Shown piece after piece: positions 15,965 through 24,659 of a DNA stretch of 64,000 nt. The stretch is from Flavobacterium sp. Its GTDB lineage: Bacteria; Bacteroidota; Bacteroidia; Flavobacteriales; Flavobacteriaceae. The notes beneath the pieces were generated by a model, which worked only from the letters and a program-made list of their open reading frames with translations, made no database searches and was not told the DNA's origin. The position numbers and the translations under genes are program-made. Where the stretch lies: the NCBI RefSeq assembly GCF_039595935.1, contig NZ_JBCNKR010000006.1:1956001-2020000 (forward strand). The letters are read 5' to 3'. Each line of letters opens with the position of its first letter. Within the stretch, counting starts at the first letter, position 1.

Positions 15965-16612
15965 TTAATCTAATTTATTGATGTAGTATTTCGGGTATTT
16001 ACTCGCTACAAAGGTAAATTGATTTTTTGATAATGGCTGATTGGTTTTAAAAGAATTAACGGTTAAAGTTGTTTTTGTTCCGTTTTTTCCGGTTTCAATC
16101 AAATTGTAGATGTGTTTTGTCTGAACATCAATACCTAAAAGAATTTCTTTTCTTTGATCTTTTCCTGTAGTCGGAACTAATTTTATGTATTGGATTTTTC
16201 TTCCTTTCACATTTTGTACAATATCCATGTTGTATTTGTATCCTGAATTAAAGAAAGTCAGCATTTTTGAAGGCGTAATAGCATTATCATCCTTTTCATT
16301 TACTTTAGAAACCGTAACTTCTTCATCTTCCGGAACAATAGTATATGTTTTTTGTCCGTCAAAAATTTTAGTAACGCCCATAAAATTCAATACATATTGA
16401 TTTCCTTTCATGGTTACGTTTCCTTTACTATCCTGATTAATATTCTCTTTTGCGTTGTTTAAAGAGTATTTAAAATCAATAACAATATTATCGTAGCTTT
16501 TTATTTTTGTAGTCACTTCGTTCAATAAATCTTTGGCTTTTTTATCCTGTGCCTGAATAGAAGTGAAGCTCAAAAGCAAGATAACTGCCATTTGAAAACA
16601 CTTTTTAGTCAT
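15965..16612 (-). CDS. lolA: LolA-like outer-membrane lipoprotein carrier
   Basis: A 215-aa protein from the ATG at 16612, giving the signal peptide MTKKCFQMAVILLLSFTSIQAQ. An upstream ATG at 16654 would add 14 hydrophilic residues. The mature part has the LolA pattern: LLNEVTTKIKSYDNIVIDFKY, DSKGNVTMKGNQYVLNF, KIFDGQKTYTIVPEDEEV and a C-terminal beta-rich domain. It would carry lipoproteins across the periplasm. It lies directly after ftsK, as ftsK-lolA do in many bacteria. Confidence 0.85.
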   Translation of the reverse strand: MTKKCFQMAVILLLSFTSIQAQDKKAKDLLNEVTTKIKSYDNIVIDFKYSLNNAKENINQDSKGNVTMKGNQYVLNFMGVTKIFDGQKTYTIVPEDEEVTVSKVNEKDDNAITPSKMLTFFNSGYKYNMDIVQNVKGRKIQYIKLVPTTGKDQRKEILLGIDVQTKHIYNLIETGKNGTKTTLTVNSFKTNQPLSKNQFTFVASKYPKYYINKLD

Positions 16613-16664
16613 GTTAGTGATAGAATTGTTTTTGATTTCCTGAATTTTTGTTCTCATGATTGGA

Positions 16665-19118
16665 TTAATTTTGTTCATTATTAAAAAATTGATCAAGAGC
16701 ACTTAAATCTAAAATGTTCACGCTTCTTGCTTTACTGCCTTCAAAAGGTCCAACAATTCCTGCTGCTTCCAGCTGATCGATCAAACGACCGGCTCTGTTG
16801 TAACCTAATTTTAATTTTCTTTGCAGTAACGAAGCAGAACCTTGCTGTGCATTGACAATAATCTCTGCAGCTTCTCTAAATAAGGTATCTCTTTCGGAAA
16901 TATCTATATCAAGATTGATGCCACTTTCTTCTCCAACAAACTCTGGAAGCATATAAGCCGTGGCATATGCTTTTTGTGAACCAATAAAATCAGTAATTTT
17001 TTCAACTTCTGGTGTGTCAATGAAAGCACATTGAACACGAATAACGTCGTTTCCGTTTGAATACAATAAATCTCCACGTCCAATTAACTGATCAGCTCCC
17101 TGAGTATCTAAAATCGTTCTTGAGTCAATTTTTGAAGTTACTCTAAAGGCAATTCTCGCAGGGAAATTCGCTTTAATTAAACCTGTAATAACATTTACAG
17201 ATGGTCTTTGTGTAGCAATAATTAAGTGAATACCAATAGCACGCGCCAGCTGAGCCAGACGGGCAATCGGAACTTCGACTTCTTTTCCTGCTGTCATAAT
17301 TAAATCGGCGAACTCATCGACAACCAAAACAATGTAAGGTAAAAATCGGTGTCCGGCTTCCGGATTTAATTTTCGTGATTTGAATTTTTCGTTGTACTCT
17401 TTAATATTACGAACCATCGCATCTTTTAATAAAGAATAACGATTGTCCATTTCGGTACAAAGTGAATTCAAAGTATTGACAACTTTTGCGTTATCTGTAA
17501 TAATAGCATCTTCGGTATCTGGAAGTTTGGCTAAATAATGTCTTTCTATTTTATTGAAAAGCGTAAGTTCTACTTTTTTCGGATCGACTAAAACAAATTT
17601 TACTTCTGCCGGATGTTTTTTGTATAAAAGCGAAGTTAAAACAGCATTTAATCCAACTGATTTTCCTTGTCCTGTTGCTCCCGCCATTAATAAGTGAGGC
17701 ATTTTAGCAAGATCGACAACAAAAGTTTCGTTTGAAATAGTTTTTCCTAGAGCAATTGGAAGTTCCATTTCAGCTTCCTGAAATTTAGCTGCTCCAATAA
17801 CGCTTTTCATCGAAACCATAGTTGGAGTCTTATTTGGAACCTCAATACCAATTGTTCCTTTTCCTGGGATTGGCGCAATAATACGAATTCCTAAAGCGGA
17901 TAATGACAAGGCAATATCATCTTCTAAACTCTTAATTTTTGAAATTCTGATTCCGGCTTCCGGTACAATTTCATATAAAGTTACCGATGGTCCAACTGTT
18001 GCTTTGATTTGTGCAATTTCAATTTTGTAGTTACGAAGTGTGTCTACAATTTTATTTTTATTTTCTTCTAATTCTTCCTGATTGATTGTAATTCCGCCAG
18101 TCGAATATTCTTTTAATAAATCGATCGTTGGAAATTTGTAATTTGATAAATCCAAAGTTGGATCAAACAATCCAAAATCGGCAACCAAACGTGAAGCCAG
18201 ATTTTCTTCAATAATATCTTCTTCTTCGGCTTTTTCAATTACAAAAGCTTCATCAGGTGTAGCCGTGATTTGCGGTACTGGCTGAATAGGTTTTGAAATC
18301 GGATTTAAATCAATTTCTGACGAATGAGAAATGGTAGGTTTTAAAGCTTCTTTATTGATTTCGAATTTTGAATCTTCTTTTATTAGATGAATATTATCTA
18401 ATTCAGGATCTTCTTCAATAGCAAATTCTTCAAGATTATAAGCACTTTCAGGCTCCAGATCTTGTTCCTGCTGTTGAGGTTTTTTGATAGAATCTAATTC
18501 TGATTTGAATTCTTTTTTAGTTGAATCAAAATACGACTGGATTTTTTCCGGAGATACTTTTATTTTGAAAATCAAATAAACTATTAAACCGAAAAGTAAG
18601 CTTAATAAAGTTCCGGTTTTCCCGATGTAATCCTGAAGGAAAAGATTTAATTCATAACCAATTGTACCGCCTAATTCCGGGGCGGAAGTAGCAAAAAATC
18701 CAAATAGAATTGAAACAATTATAATCGCAAATAAATCCCAAAACCAGGTATTTTTTAATTTTTTAGTCGAAAGTTCTAATGCCAGAAATAATCCGGTTAA
18801 AAAGAATAAGCGGACAATTATAAACGATGCAAGACCAAAACCTCTGTAAACAATTAAATCAGCAAGATAAGCACCAAATTTTCCGAGCCAGTTTTGTACT
18901 ACTTCATCACGGTCTCCAAGCTGACTAACAGCGCTTTGGTCTGTTTGCCATTGCCCGTTAACATAAAAAGAAATAAACGCCACTAATAGTGCTATAGAAA
19001 AGAGTACTAAAAGACAACCCAAAACAAATTTTTGTTGTTTGGATAATGTCAAGGATTTAATACTTGAGACTTTTGATTCGGTTTTTTTGTCTGCAGTTTC
19101 TTTTTTAGTTTTTGCCAT
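16665..19118 (-). CDS. ftsK: DNA translocase FtsK/SpoIIIE
   Basis: 817 residues. The N-terminal 180 residues hold four membrane helices. A variable acidic linker follows to about residue 330. The motor domain has Walker A GATGQGKSVGLNAVL (about residue 473), Walker B VLVVDEFADL and IATQRPSVNVITG. The C-terminal 60 residues are the gamma winged-helix domain (LLQRKLKLGYNRAGRLIDQLE) that reads KOPS-type sequences. It pumps chromosome ends at the division septum. Full length for the family. Confidence 0.96.
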   Translation of the reverse strand: MAKTKKETADKKTESKVSSIKSLTLSKQQKFVLGCLLVLFSIALLVAFISFYVNGQWQTDQSAVSQLGDRDEVVQNWLGKFGAYLADLIVYRGFGLASFIIVRLFFLTGLFLALELSTKKLKNTWFWDLFAIIIVSILFGFFATSAPELGGTIGYELNLFLQDYIGKTGTLLSLLFGLIVYLIFKIKVSPEKIQSYFDSTKKEFKSELDSIKKPQQQEQDLEPESAYNLEEFAIEEDPELDNIHLIKEDSKFEINKEALKPTISHSSEIDLNPISKPIQPVPQITATPDEAFVIEKAEEEDIIEENLASRLVADFGLFDPTLDLSNYKFPTIDLLKEYSTGGITINQEELEENKNKIVDTLRNYKIEIAQIKATVGPSVTLYEIVPEAGIRISKIKSLEDDIALSLSALGIRIIAPIPGKGTIGIEVPNKTPTMVSMKSVIGAAKFQEAEMELPIALGKTISNETFVVDLAKMPHLLMAGATGQGKSVGLNAVLTSLLYKKHPAEVKFVLVDPKKVELTLFNKIERHYLAKLPDTEDAIITDNAKVVNTLNSLCTEMDNRYSLLKDAMVRNIKEYNEKFKSRKLNPEAGHRFLPYIVLVVDEFADLIMTAGKEVEVPIARLAQLARAIGIHLIIATQRPSVNVITGLIKANFPARIAFRVTSKIDSRTILDTQGADQLIGRGDLLYSNGNDVIRVQCAFIDTPEVEKITDFIGSQKAYATAYMLPEFVGEESGINLDIDISERDTLFREAAEIIVNAQQGSASLLQRKLKLGYNRAGRLIDQLEAAGIVGPFEGSKARSVNILDLSALDQFFNNEQN

Positions 19119-19131
19119 TCTTGCTTTCCGC

Positions 19132-19506
19132 CTATATAAATTTTGGAATATAAATTATCAAACCAATAGCTATTGCTGTCATTGCGGCAAAAAATACCGC
19201 TCCAGCAGCAATATCTTTAATAAACCCGATACGTCTGCTGTAATCGGGGTGGATAAAATCAGCGATTTTTTCAACTGCCGTATTTAATCCTTCAATGCTT
19301 AAAACCAAACCAATGGCTAAGGTTTGACATAGCCATTCGGTTTGAGAAATATGAAAATAAAAACCAGCAATAGTCATGATAATTCCCAATGAGAATTGTA
19401 CCATAACACTGTGCTCTGTTTTAATCAATTTTACAGCTCCTTTAAAAGCATAGGTAACGCTTTTTAAACGACCTGTAACAAAGGTATTATCTTTTTGAAA
19501 CTCCAT
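19132..19506 (-). CDS. dgkA: Diacylglycerol kinase family protein
   Basis: A 124-aa integral membrane protein with three helices and the signature EGLNTAVEKIADF plus KDIAAGAVFFAAM of DgkA/undecaprenol kinase proteins. It phosphorylates diacylglycerol or undecaprenol in the inner membrane; the exact lipid cannot be read from sequence. It lies 13 bp upstream of ftsK, in the same direction, and follows tpx by 13 bp. Confidence 0.9.
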   Translation of the reverse strand: MEFQKDNTFVTGRLKSVTYAFKGAVKLIKTEHSVMVQFSLGIIMTIAGFYFHISQTEWLCQTLAIGLVLSIEGLNTAVEKIADFIHPDYSRRIGFIKDIAAGAVFFAAMTAIAIGLIIYIPKFI

Positions 19507-19519
19507 TTAATGGGAAATA

Positions 19520-20017
19520 TTATAGTGCTGCTAAAGCTGCTTCGTAATTTGGTTCGTTTGCAATTTCAGCAACTTGTTCTGTATGTTTTACTGTACCATC
19601 AGCATCAACCACAATAATAACTCTTGAGTGTAAGCCAGCTAAAGGTCCGTCAACAATTTCTAAACCATTTGCTTTACCAAAAGCACCAGTTTGAAAATCT
19701 GATAAGTTTACTACATTTTCTAAACCTTCAGCACCACAAAAACGTTTTTGAGCAAAAGGTAAATCTCTCGAAATACATAAAACAGTTGTGTTGTCTAATC
19801 CGCTTGCACTTTGGTTGAATTTTCTAACAGATGCAGCACAAGTTCCTGTATCAACACTTGGAAAAATGTTTAAAACTAATTTTTTACCAGCGAAATTACT
19901 TAATGACGCAACTGATAAATCGTTTTGTACTAATTTGAAGTCAGCTAATTTTGAACCAACTGCAGGTAATTCGCCTGATGTATGAACTGGATTTCCTCCT
20001 AAAGTTATTGAAGCCAT
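19520..20017 (-). CDS. tpx: Thiol peroxidase Tpx
   Basis: A 165-aa atypical 2-Cys peroxiredoxin. The peroxidatic Cys60 is in FPSVDTGTCAASVRKFN and the resolving Cys94 in KRFCGAEGLENV, matching E. coli Tpx spacing. It removes peroxides in the cytoplasm or periplasm using thioredoxin; no signal peptide is present. It is first gene of the tpx-dgkA-ftsK-lolA run and has its own -7 box at 20043. Confidence 0.95.
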   Translation of the reverse strand: MASITLGGNPVHTSGELPAVGSKLADFKLVQNDLSVASLSNFAGKKLVLNIFPSVDTGTCAASVRKFNQSASGLDNTTVLCISRDLPFAQKRFCGAEGLENVVNLSDFQTGAFGKANGLEIVDGPLAGLHSRVIIVVDADGTVKHTEQVAEIANEPNYEAALAAL

Positions 20018-20042
20018 GATTTTTGTTTAAATTAATGAGGCT

Positions 20043-20050
20043 CAAAAGTA
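20043..20050 (-). promoter_or_regulatory. -7 box TACTTTTG for tpx
   Basis: An exact TAnnTTTG on the minus strand 26 bp before the tpx ATG. No good -33 element is seen. Confidence 0.55.
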
Positions 20051-20180
20051 AGGATTAATATTTGAATCTAAAAGTATTTGTTGTGGGTTTAAGGCGAGAT
20101 TAAGTGTGGATTTTAAAGTTTGACTTGTGTGTTATATAGTGAGCAGATGACGCAGATTGATACGGATTTTTTCTCATTTT

Positions 20181-20282
20181 TGTCATCCTGACGAAGGAAG
20201 GATCTTCGCAAGTAGCTCCGCAATCTAAGTAACCAATCTTTGTAGAGTCTCTTACGAAGATCCTTCTTTCGTCAGGATGACA
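20181..20282. repeat. Long inverted repeat, TGTCATCCTGACGAA family
   Basis: Arms 20181-20208 and 20255-20282 pair at 27 of 28 positions (TGTCATCCTGACGAA...GGATCTTCG) around a 46-nt loop. A related half-site (GACTTCGCTCAGCCTGACA) follows at about 20297-20315, and another (TTCGACTACGCTCAGGATGAC) at about 32721-32743. This REP-like element fills most of the 441-bp gap between tpx and the next gene. Confidence 0.8.
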
Positions 20283-20381
20283 AGATTGTGTGGACTCCGA
20301 CTTCGCTCAGCCTGACAAGGATTATCGTCAAAACTAAAACTGAGACTAAAAGCTGTGACCGGGAACTATGAATGAAAACTA

Positions 20382-20413
20382 AAAAAAAGCGTCCCTAAAA
20401 ATAGAAACGCTTT
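20382..20413 (-). terminator. Terminator after the peroxiredoxin/thioredoxin region
   Basis: Stem AAAGCGT / ACGCTTT with a long run of T on the minus strand after it. It lies 45 bp downstream of the 85-aa gene at 20459. Confidence 0.65.
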
Positions 20414-20458
20414 CTCAGTCATGTTTTTTTGTTTTTTAATTTGAAAAACGGCTCGATA

Positions 20459-20716
20459 TTATTTATCGATTGAGCCTAAAACACGTTTCATGAACATATT
20501 TAAAGCTTCTTTTTTATCAGTTCCCTGAGCAACTAATTTTTGTACTTCAAGAGCGCCGTACATATTTGAGATCAATTCTCCTATAACATCTAATTCTTCA
20601 TCTTTAAGAGAAGGAATTTCGGTCATAGCTTCAAGAACTTCGATCGTTTCAATGATATAATCCTGATCGTTTTCTTCGATGAATTGCGTTAAATGCTTTA
20701 TTACTGGTAATTTCAT
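20459..20716 (-). CDS. Small conserved protein of the Trx/Prx neighbourhood (DUF6952-like)
   Basis: An 85-aa acidic, helical, cytoplasmic protein (MKLPVIKHLTQFIEENDQDY...). I recall a flavobacterial family of this length next to thioredoxin and peroxiredoxin genes, annotated DUF6952, but I cannot confirm the match. No catalytic residues are evident and no cysteine is present. It lies downstream of the thioredoxin gene in the same direction, so a role in the peroxide-defence unit is plausible. Confidence 0.75.
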   Translation of the reverse strand: MKLPVIKHLTQFIEENDQDYIIETIEVLEAMTEIPSLKDEELDVIGELISNMYGALEVQKLVAQGTDKKEALNMFMKRVLGSIDK

Positions 20717-20719
20717 GGT

Positions 20720-20818
20720 TTAGACTTCTTAGATTTTTAGACATTTTTAGATTTCTTAGACCTTTTTTAAATTATAGACAACATCTAAGAAGTCTAAAAA
20801 TCTAAGCCAGTCTAATAT
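20720..20818. repeat. Imperfect inverted repeat, TTAGATTTTTAGAC type
   Basis: CTTAGATTTTTAGAC on the left pairs with GTCTAAAAATCTAAG on the right, with extra copies of TTTTTAGA and TCTAAGAAG between. It occupies the whole gap between the 85-aa gene and thioredoxin and may form a hairpin in their common transcript. Confidence 0.6.
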
Positions 20819-20824
20819 CTAAAT

Positions 20825-21133
20825 TTAAGCAATTGCGTTTACTAAGTCGATTAAAACTTCTTGTTTATTAGTTTGGGTTTCACCAACCAATTGTCCGTTT
20901 ACGAAAGTTGCAAATGTTGGCAGGTTGCTTACATTAGCTAATTTTCTTGATTCAGGAGAATTTTCTGCATCAACCAAAACAAAAGTAATAGCTTCATTTT
21001 CAGTTGCTAATTTTTTGAATTTTGGTTTCATAATACGGCAATTTCCACACCATGAAGCTGAATATTGTACTACTACTTTTTCATTTTTAGCAACTAAATC
21101 TGCTAACGTATCTTCGTTTAAGTCGATTAACAT
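20825..21133 (-). CDS. Thioredoxin-like protein with CGNC active site
   Basis: A 102-aa single thioredoxin domain without signal peptide. The active site is SWCGNCRIMKP (Cys29, Cys32), with Asn-Cys in place of the classical Gly-Pro of CGPC; the cis-Pro loop is VSNLPTFATF. It is likely the reductant of the neighbouring peroxiredoxin, an inference from context. CGNC shifts redox potential relative to CGPC in the general thioredoxin family. Confidence 0.88.
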   Translation of the reverse strand: MLIDLNEDTLADLVAKNEKVVVQYSASWCGNCRIMKPKFKKLATENEAITFVLVDAENSPESRKLANVSNLPTFATFVNGQLVGETQTNKQEVLIDLVNAIA

Positions 21134-21147
21134 AGTTTTTATTTTTT

Positions 21148-21371
21148 GAGGTGCTAAGTCGCTGAGGTGCTAAGGTTCTAAGTTTTTAGCCCTTAGTCCA
21201 TAAAATGACTTAACGTTAAAATTATTTGTTTGAGATTTAAAGTCATCAAGGTTCTAAGATTCTAAGTTTTAATCTTAGAACCCGATAACTATATTGTAGA
21301 ATTTTTATTTAAGATTTTAAGTTCAGTAAAAAAGCTTAGTGCCTTAGTATCTTAGAACCTCAGAACCTTAA
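21148..21371. repeat. GTGCTAAGGTTCTAAG-type inverted repeats
   Basis: Several copies of CTAAGGTTCTAAG and its complement CTTAGAACC occur across this 220-bp gap: at 21172-21183, 21249-21267, 21273-21281 and 21342-21370. They can fold into alternative hairpins. A similar piece lies at 43175-43210 after the Lrp gene. It separates thioredoxin from peroxiredoxin. Confidence 0.6.
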
Positions 21372-21377
21372 AAAGAA

Positions 21378-22016
21378 TTAGTTAGCGCTTAAGTATTCAG
21401 CAGTACTGTTTCTGTCAGCAGTCATAGCTTCTTTACCAGCTTCCCAGTTTGCAGGACAAACTTCACCTTTAGTCTGGATGTGAGTGTAAGCGTCAACCAT
21501 TCTTAAGTATTCGTTTACGTTACGTCCTAATGGCATATCGTTTACACTTTCGTGGAAAATTTTTCCAGTTTCGTCAATTAAGTAAGTAGCTCTGTAAGTT
21601 ACGTTAGAACCTTCGATGATAACTGAATCAGTATCTTCGCTGTAGCTTGTAGATTCGATATCAAGAATACCTAAAATGTTAGCTAAGTTACGGTTTGTAT
21701 CAGCTAAGATTGGGTAAGTAACACCTTCGATTCCACCATTGTTTTTTGGAGTATTTAACCAAGCGAAGTGAACTTCGTTAGTATCACAAGAAGCACCAAT
21801 TACGATAGTATTTCTTTTTTCAAATTCTGGTAATGCAGCTTGAAAGGCGTGTAATTCAGTTGGACATACAAAAGTAAAATCTTTTGGGTACCAAAATAAA
21901 AGTACTTTTTTATTGTTGTTTACTGCTTCTTCAAAAATGTTGATTTTTAAATTGTCACCCATTTCTGAGATAGCATCTACTGCAATACTTGGGAATTTTT
22001 TTCCTACTAAAGACAT
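21378..22016 (-). CDS. 2-Cys peroxiredoxin (AhpC/Prx1 family)
   Basis: A 212-aa protein. The peroxidatic Cys51 is in FTFVCPTELHAF and the resolving cysteine in TKGEVCPANWEAGKEAM near residue 187, so it is a typical 2-Cys enzyme. It reduces hydrogen peroxide and organic peroxides using thioredoxin, plausibly the one encoded next to it. The C-terminal YLSAN tail is short and lacks the YF motif associated with over-oxidation sensitivity, suggesting a robust enzyme. It has a good promoter at 22050-22081. Confidence 0.93.
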   Translation of the reverse strand: MSLVGKKFPSIAVDAISEMGDNLKINIFEEAVNNNKKVLLFWYPKDFTFVCPTELHAFQAALPEFEKRNTIVIGASCDTNEVHFAWLNTPKNNGGIEGVTYPILADTNRNLANILGILDIESTSYSEDTDSVIIEGSNVTYRATYLIDETGKIFHESVNDMPLGRNVNEYLRMVDAYTHIQTKGEVCPANWEAGKEAMTADRNSTAEYLSAN

Positions 22017-22049
22017 AATATTCGTTTTACGTTAAAAATTTATTTGCTG

Positions 22050-22081
22050 CAAAAGTAGGGCATAAGTACAGATTCTTACAA
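22050..22081 (-). promoter_or_regulatory. Promoter of the peroxiredoxin gene
   Basis: On the minus strand TTG at 22081-22079 is followed after 21 bp by TACTTTTG at 22057-22050, matching the Bacteroidota consensus, 34 bp before the ATG. Confidence 0.65.
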
Positions 22082-22139
22082 TAAGATGTGATTATAAAAA
22101 TTTATCAACTTATAAATTTTGACTATTTTAAAGTTTAAC

Positions 22140-23753
22140 TTATTGAATGTCAATATTTACCGGAAGTGTTCCTGTAAAAGTATTTTTTTCTAAAATTTGA
22201 ATTCCTGCAGTTTTTTGAAATTCTTCAAAATCCTGATACGCCTGAACTAATCCCGAAGCCTTTTTTAGATTTGGAATTAGCGGTAAAGAATACGGATTTC
22301 CGAATACATAAATAATGCACTTTTTAGTTTCAAGCAAATCTGAAAGTAAGTCTAAAACTTCGTTATCAATTTCAAAATTATTCAGCGGTTTAGCTTTCGG
22401 AACAAATAATGAAAGTAATATAGTTTCGAAATTTTTTAATTCTTTTTTGATTGAAGAAATATCCGAAACTTCTAAGTTTTCAAAAGCAAATTCAGGAGAT
22501 TTTAATTCTGAATTTAAAGTTTTGAAGAAAGTGTTGTCGGTATTTTTATATAAACTCAGCTTGGCTAATTTGTTGTTTTTATGTGCTTCAAAAATTAATT
22601 CTGAATTTGAATTATCTATTACAGTTGTAATTGCATTTTGAGCTATTTGAAGATTTAATTCAGAAGTTTTTCCGAAATCTAATTCGCCCGAAGCCGAAGT
22701 GTTTCCAGATAAAATGCCAGCTTTTTCTTTAGCTTTTATAATTCGGTTATAGCTTTCGAAAATGCGGTCAGGCGAAGCATTTTTATAAATTGCTTCAATT
22801 CCTTCCGGAACATTTTCGGCAAAGCATAAAATATCATTTCCGGCATTAAAAGCTTCCCATTCTAATTGTCCTTTGGTTTCATACAATTTAGAAACGCTGT
22901 GCATGTTTAGTGCATCAGAAATTACCAAACCATCATAACCTAATTTATCACGCAAAAGATCCTGAATTATGGCTTTTGATAAAGTTGCTGAGGTGTTTTT
23001 TCCGTCATTCAGACTCGGAACAGCTAAATGGCCAATCATAATCGAATCGACATTATTCTCAATTCCTTTTATAAATGGATATAATTCGTTTTCTAATAAT
23101 TCTTCAAGAGTTTCATTTAAAACCGGTAAACCTAAATGCGAATCGACATTGGTATTTCCATGTCCCGGAAAATGTTTCAAACAGCCTAAAATACCCACTT
23201 CAGACATTCCTTTTAAATATTCAACAGCAAAATCGGCTACTTTTTCTTTGTTTGCACCAAAAGAACGATACCCAATAACGGGATTATTAGGATTGTTGTT
23301 GATGTCTGCCAAAGGCGATAAATTATACTGGATTCCAGCAGCTTTTAAATCTAAGCCAATTTGTTTTCCAACTTCAAAAACCAAATCAGATTTGTTTTCC
23401 GGTAAAGCACCAAGGGTAATTGCGTATGGATATTGCGGTGTTTTTTCGATACGCATTGCTAATCCCCATTCTGCATCAATACTAATTAAAAGTGGAGTAG
23501 AAGCCGCTTTTTGATAACGAACAATTAGTTCTTTTATTTTTTGATAACTATCATCGTTGAAAACAACTTTTTTCTTGCTTTCATAATTGGTAGCAGCACT
23601 CGCACGACTATGAAAAAAGGTTAGTCCGCCAATATTGTGTTCTTTTATAAGGCGTTCCGTCTCCTGAATATTTTCTTCAGTATCGTTTATAAAAACGGCT
23701 GGAAAAAAGAATTGTCCTATTCTTTGTAGTAATGTTTCGGCAGTAATTTTCAT
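22140..23753 (-). CDS. Glycoside hydrolase family 3, NagZ-like beta-N-acetylglucosaminidase
   Basis: 537 residues from the ATG at 23753 (MKITAETLLQRIGQFF). The NagZ loop KHFPGHGNTNVDSHLGLP carries the Asp-His pair used as acid/base in GH3 N-acetylglucosaminidases, and VISDALNMHSV holds the nucleophilic Asp. The last 190 residues form a second GH3-type domain, as in two-domain NagZ of many Gram-positives. No signal peptide, so cytoplasmic. It sits with ampG- and anmK-like genes, which points to release of GlcNAc from anhydro-muropeptides. Confidence 0.88.
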   Translation of the reverse strand: MKITAETLLQRIGQFFFPAVFINDTEENIQETERLIKEHNIGGLTFFHSRASAATNYESKKKVVFNDDSYQKIKELIVRYQKAASTPLLISIDAEWGLAMRIEKTPQYPYAITLGALPENKSDLVFEVGKQIGLDLKAAGIQYNLSPLADINNNPNNPVIGYRSFGANKEKVADFAVEYLKGMSEVGILGCLKHFPGHGNTNVDSHLGLPVLNETLEELLENELYPFIKGIENNVDSIMIGHLAVPSLNDGKNTSATLSKAIIQDLLRDKLGYDGLVISDALNMHSVSKLYETKGQLEWEAFNAGNDILCFAENVPEGIEAIYKNASPDRIFESYNRIIKAKEKAGILSGNTSASGELDFGKTSELNLQIAQNAITTVIDNSNSELIFEAHKNNKLAKLSLYKNTDNTFFKTLNSELKSPEFAFENLEVSDISSIKKELKNFETILLSLFVPKAKPLNNFEIDNEVLDLLSDLLETKKCIIYVFGNPYSLPLIPNLKKASGLVQAYQDFEEFQKTAGIQILEKNTFTGTLPVNIDIQ

Positions 23754-23755
23754 TA

Positions 23756-24205
23756 TTATAAAGTCTTTTTCATGCAAACGCTGTTATCCATCTTTTCATA
23801 AGGAGGATAATTTGGAGTAATTGTGTAGCCTAATTTTTGGTACAAATTTATGGCTTCTGGCTGGTTTTTTCCAGTTTCTAGAATCGTATAAGTATAACCA
23901 ACTTCTTTAGCCCAAATTTCTAATTCGGCTAAAACTTTAGAGGCAATTCCTTTTTTGCGATAATCAGGATGAACATACATTCTTTTGATTTCTGTTTTAT
24001 CACTTTCTTTTTCACGAAAAGCACCACAGCCAACCGGAATGCCGTTTTCATAATAAACAATTGTGTGTTTTATTTTATCGATTTTATTAAACTGATTATA
24101 AAATGCATGATCTTCTCCGTCTCTAATTGCTAAATCCTGATCTAATAAAACAACCAGATTTATGAAATCGATATCGTCTGAATTAGTGCGTTTTAAAGTA
24201 ACCAT
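23756..24205 (-). CDS. GNAT family N-acetyltransferase
   Basis: 149 residues from the ATG at 24205 (MVTLKRTNSDDIDF). The acetyl-CoA site is visible as KRMYVHPDYRKKGIASKVLAELE, followed by the NQPEAINLYQKLGY motif of the GNAT C-terminal half. It ends 2 bp before the nagZ start, so the two are likely co-transcribed. The substrate is unknown; an amino sugar is possible from context only. Confidence 0.88.
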   Translation of the reverse strand: MVTLKRTNSDDIDFINLVVLLDQDLAIRDGEDHAFYNQFNKIDKIKHTIVYYENGIPVGCGAFREKESDKTEIKRMYVHPDYRKKGIASKVLAELEIWAKEVGYTYTILETGKNQPEAINLYQKLGYTITPNYPPYEKMDNSVCMKKTL

Positions 24206-24228
24206 GTCAAATAAATTTAGGTATCTTG

Positions 24229-24296
24229 TTTTTACCATTAAGGCATTAAGTTCATAAAGCTATGGCTTAAATTACTTAATGTCTTAATGGTAAAAA
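24229..24296. repeat. Inverted repeat upstream of the GNAT gene
   Basis: Arms 24229-24250 and 24275-24296 (TTTTTACCATTAAGGCATTAAG and its complement) match at 21 of 22 positions around a 24-nt loop. It fills the gap between the TPR gene and GNAT and would form a strong hairpin in any read-through transcript. Confidence 0.75.
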
Positions 24297-24638
24297 TTAT
24301 TTCAATTTTGCTTTCTTTTGTTTAGCTAATTGTTTTTTAGTTTCAATTGCTTTATCCAATCGGTTTTTAAAACGGAAGAGTTTTGGTAAACCTTCCAGTC
24401 GGTCTTCGATTGTAATTTCTTCGTAAACCACAATAGCTTTTTCTAAAACCCTGATTTCATTATCGAGATCGTTTTGGTTTTTGTAAATTGTTGCTAATCT
24501 ATCATAAGGATGATTTCCTTTAAAGCTTTCCGCGACATTTTCCTCATATAATTCAATTGCTTTTTCAAGATTTCCTGTTTTTTCGAACTCAGCTCCTTTT
24601 AGGTTGCGTTCGGCCTGCAGATTTTCATTGATTTCCAT
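24297..24638 (-). CDS. Small TPR-repeat protein
   Basis: 113 residues with tetratricopeptide patterns: AEFEKTGNLEKAIELYEENV (residues 16-35) and YDRLATIYKNQNDLDNEIRVLEKAI (about 45-69), then a basic C-terminal helix ending KKQLAKQKKAKLK. It is cytoplasmic and probably a protein-interaction adaptor. It lies between ampG-like and GNAT genes on the same strand. Confidence 0.82.
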   Translation of the reverse strand: MEINENLQAERNLKGAEFEKTGNLEKAIELYEENVAESFKGNHPYDRLATIYKNQNDLDNEIRVLEKAIVVYEEITIEDRLEGLPKLFRFKNRLDKAIETKKQLAKQKKAKLK

Positions 24639-24659
24639 AAGTAAGAGTTTGATTTGGGG

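Noticed and set aside
20018..20458. Possible CRISPR array in the repeat-rich gap after tpx
   Set aside because: The repeats are inverted, not direct and evenly spaced, and no cas gene is near. The same applies to the other intergenic repeat clusters.
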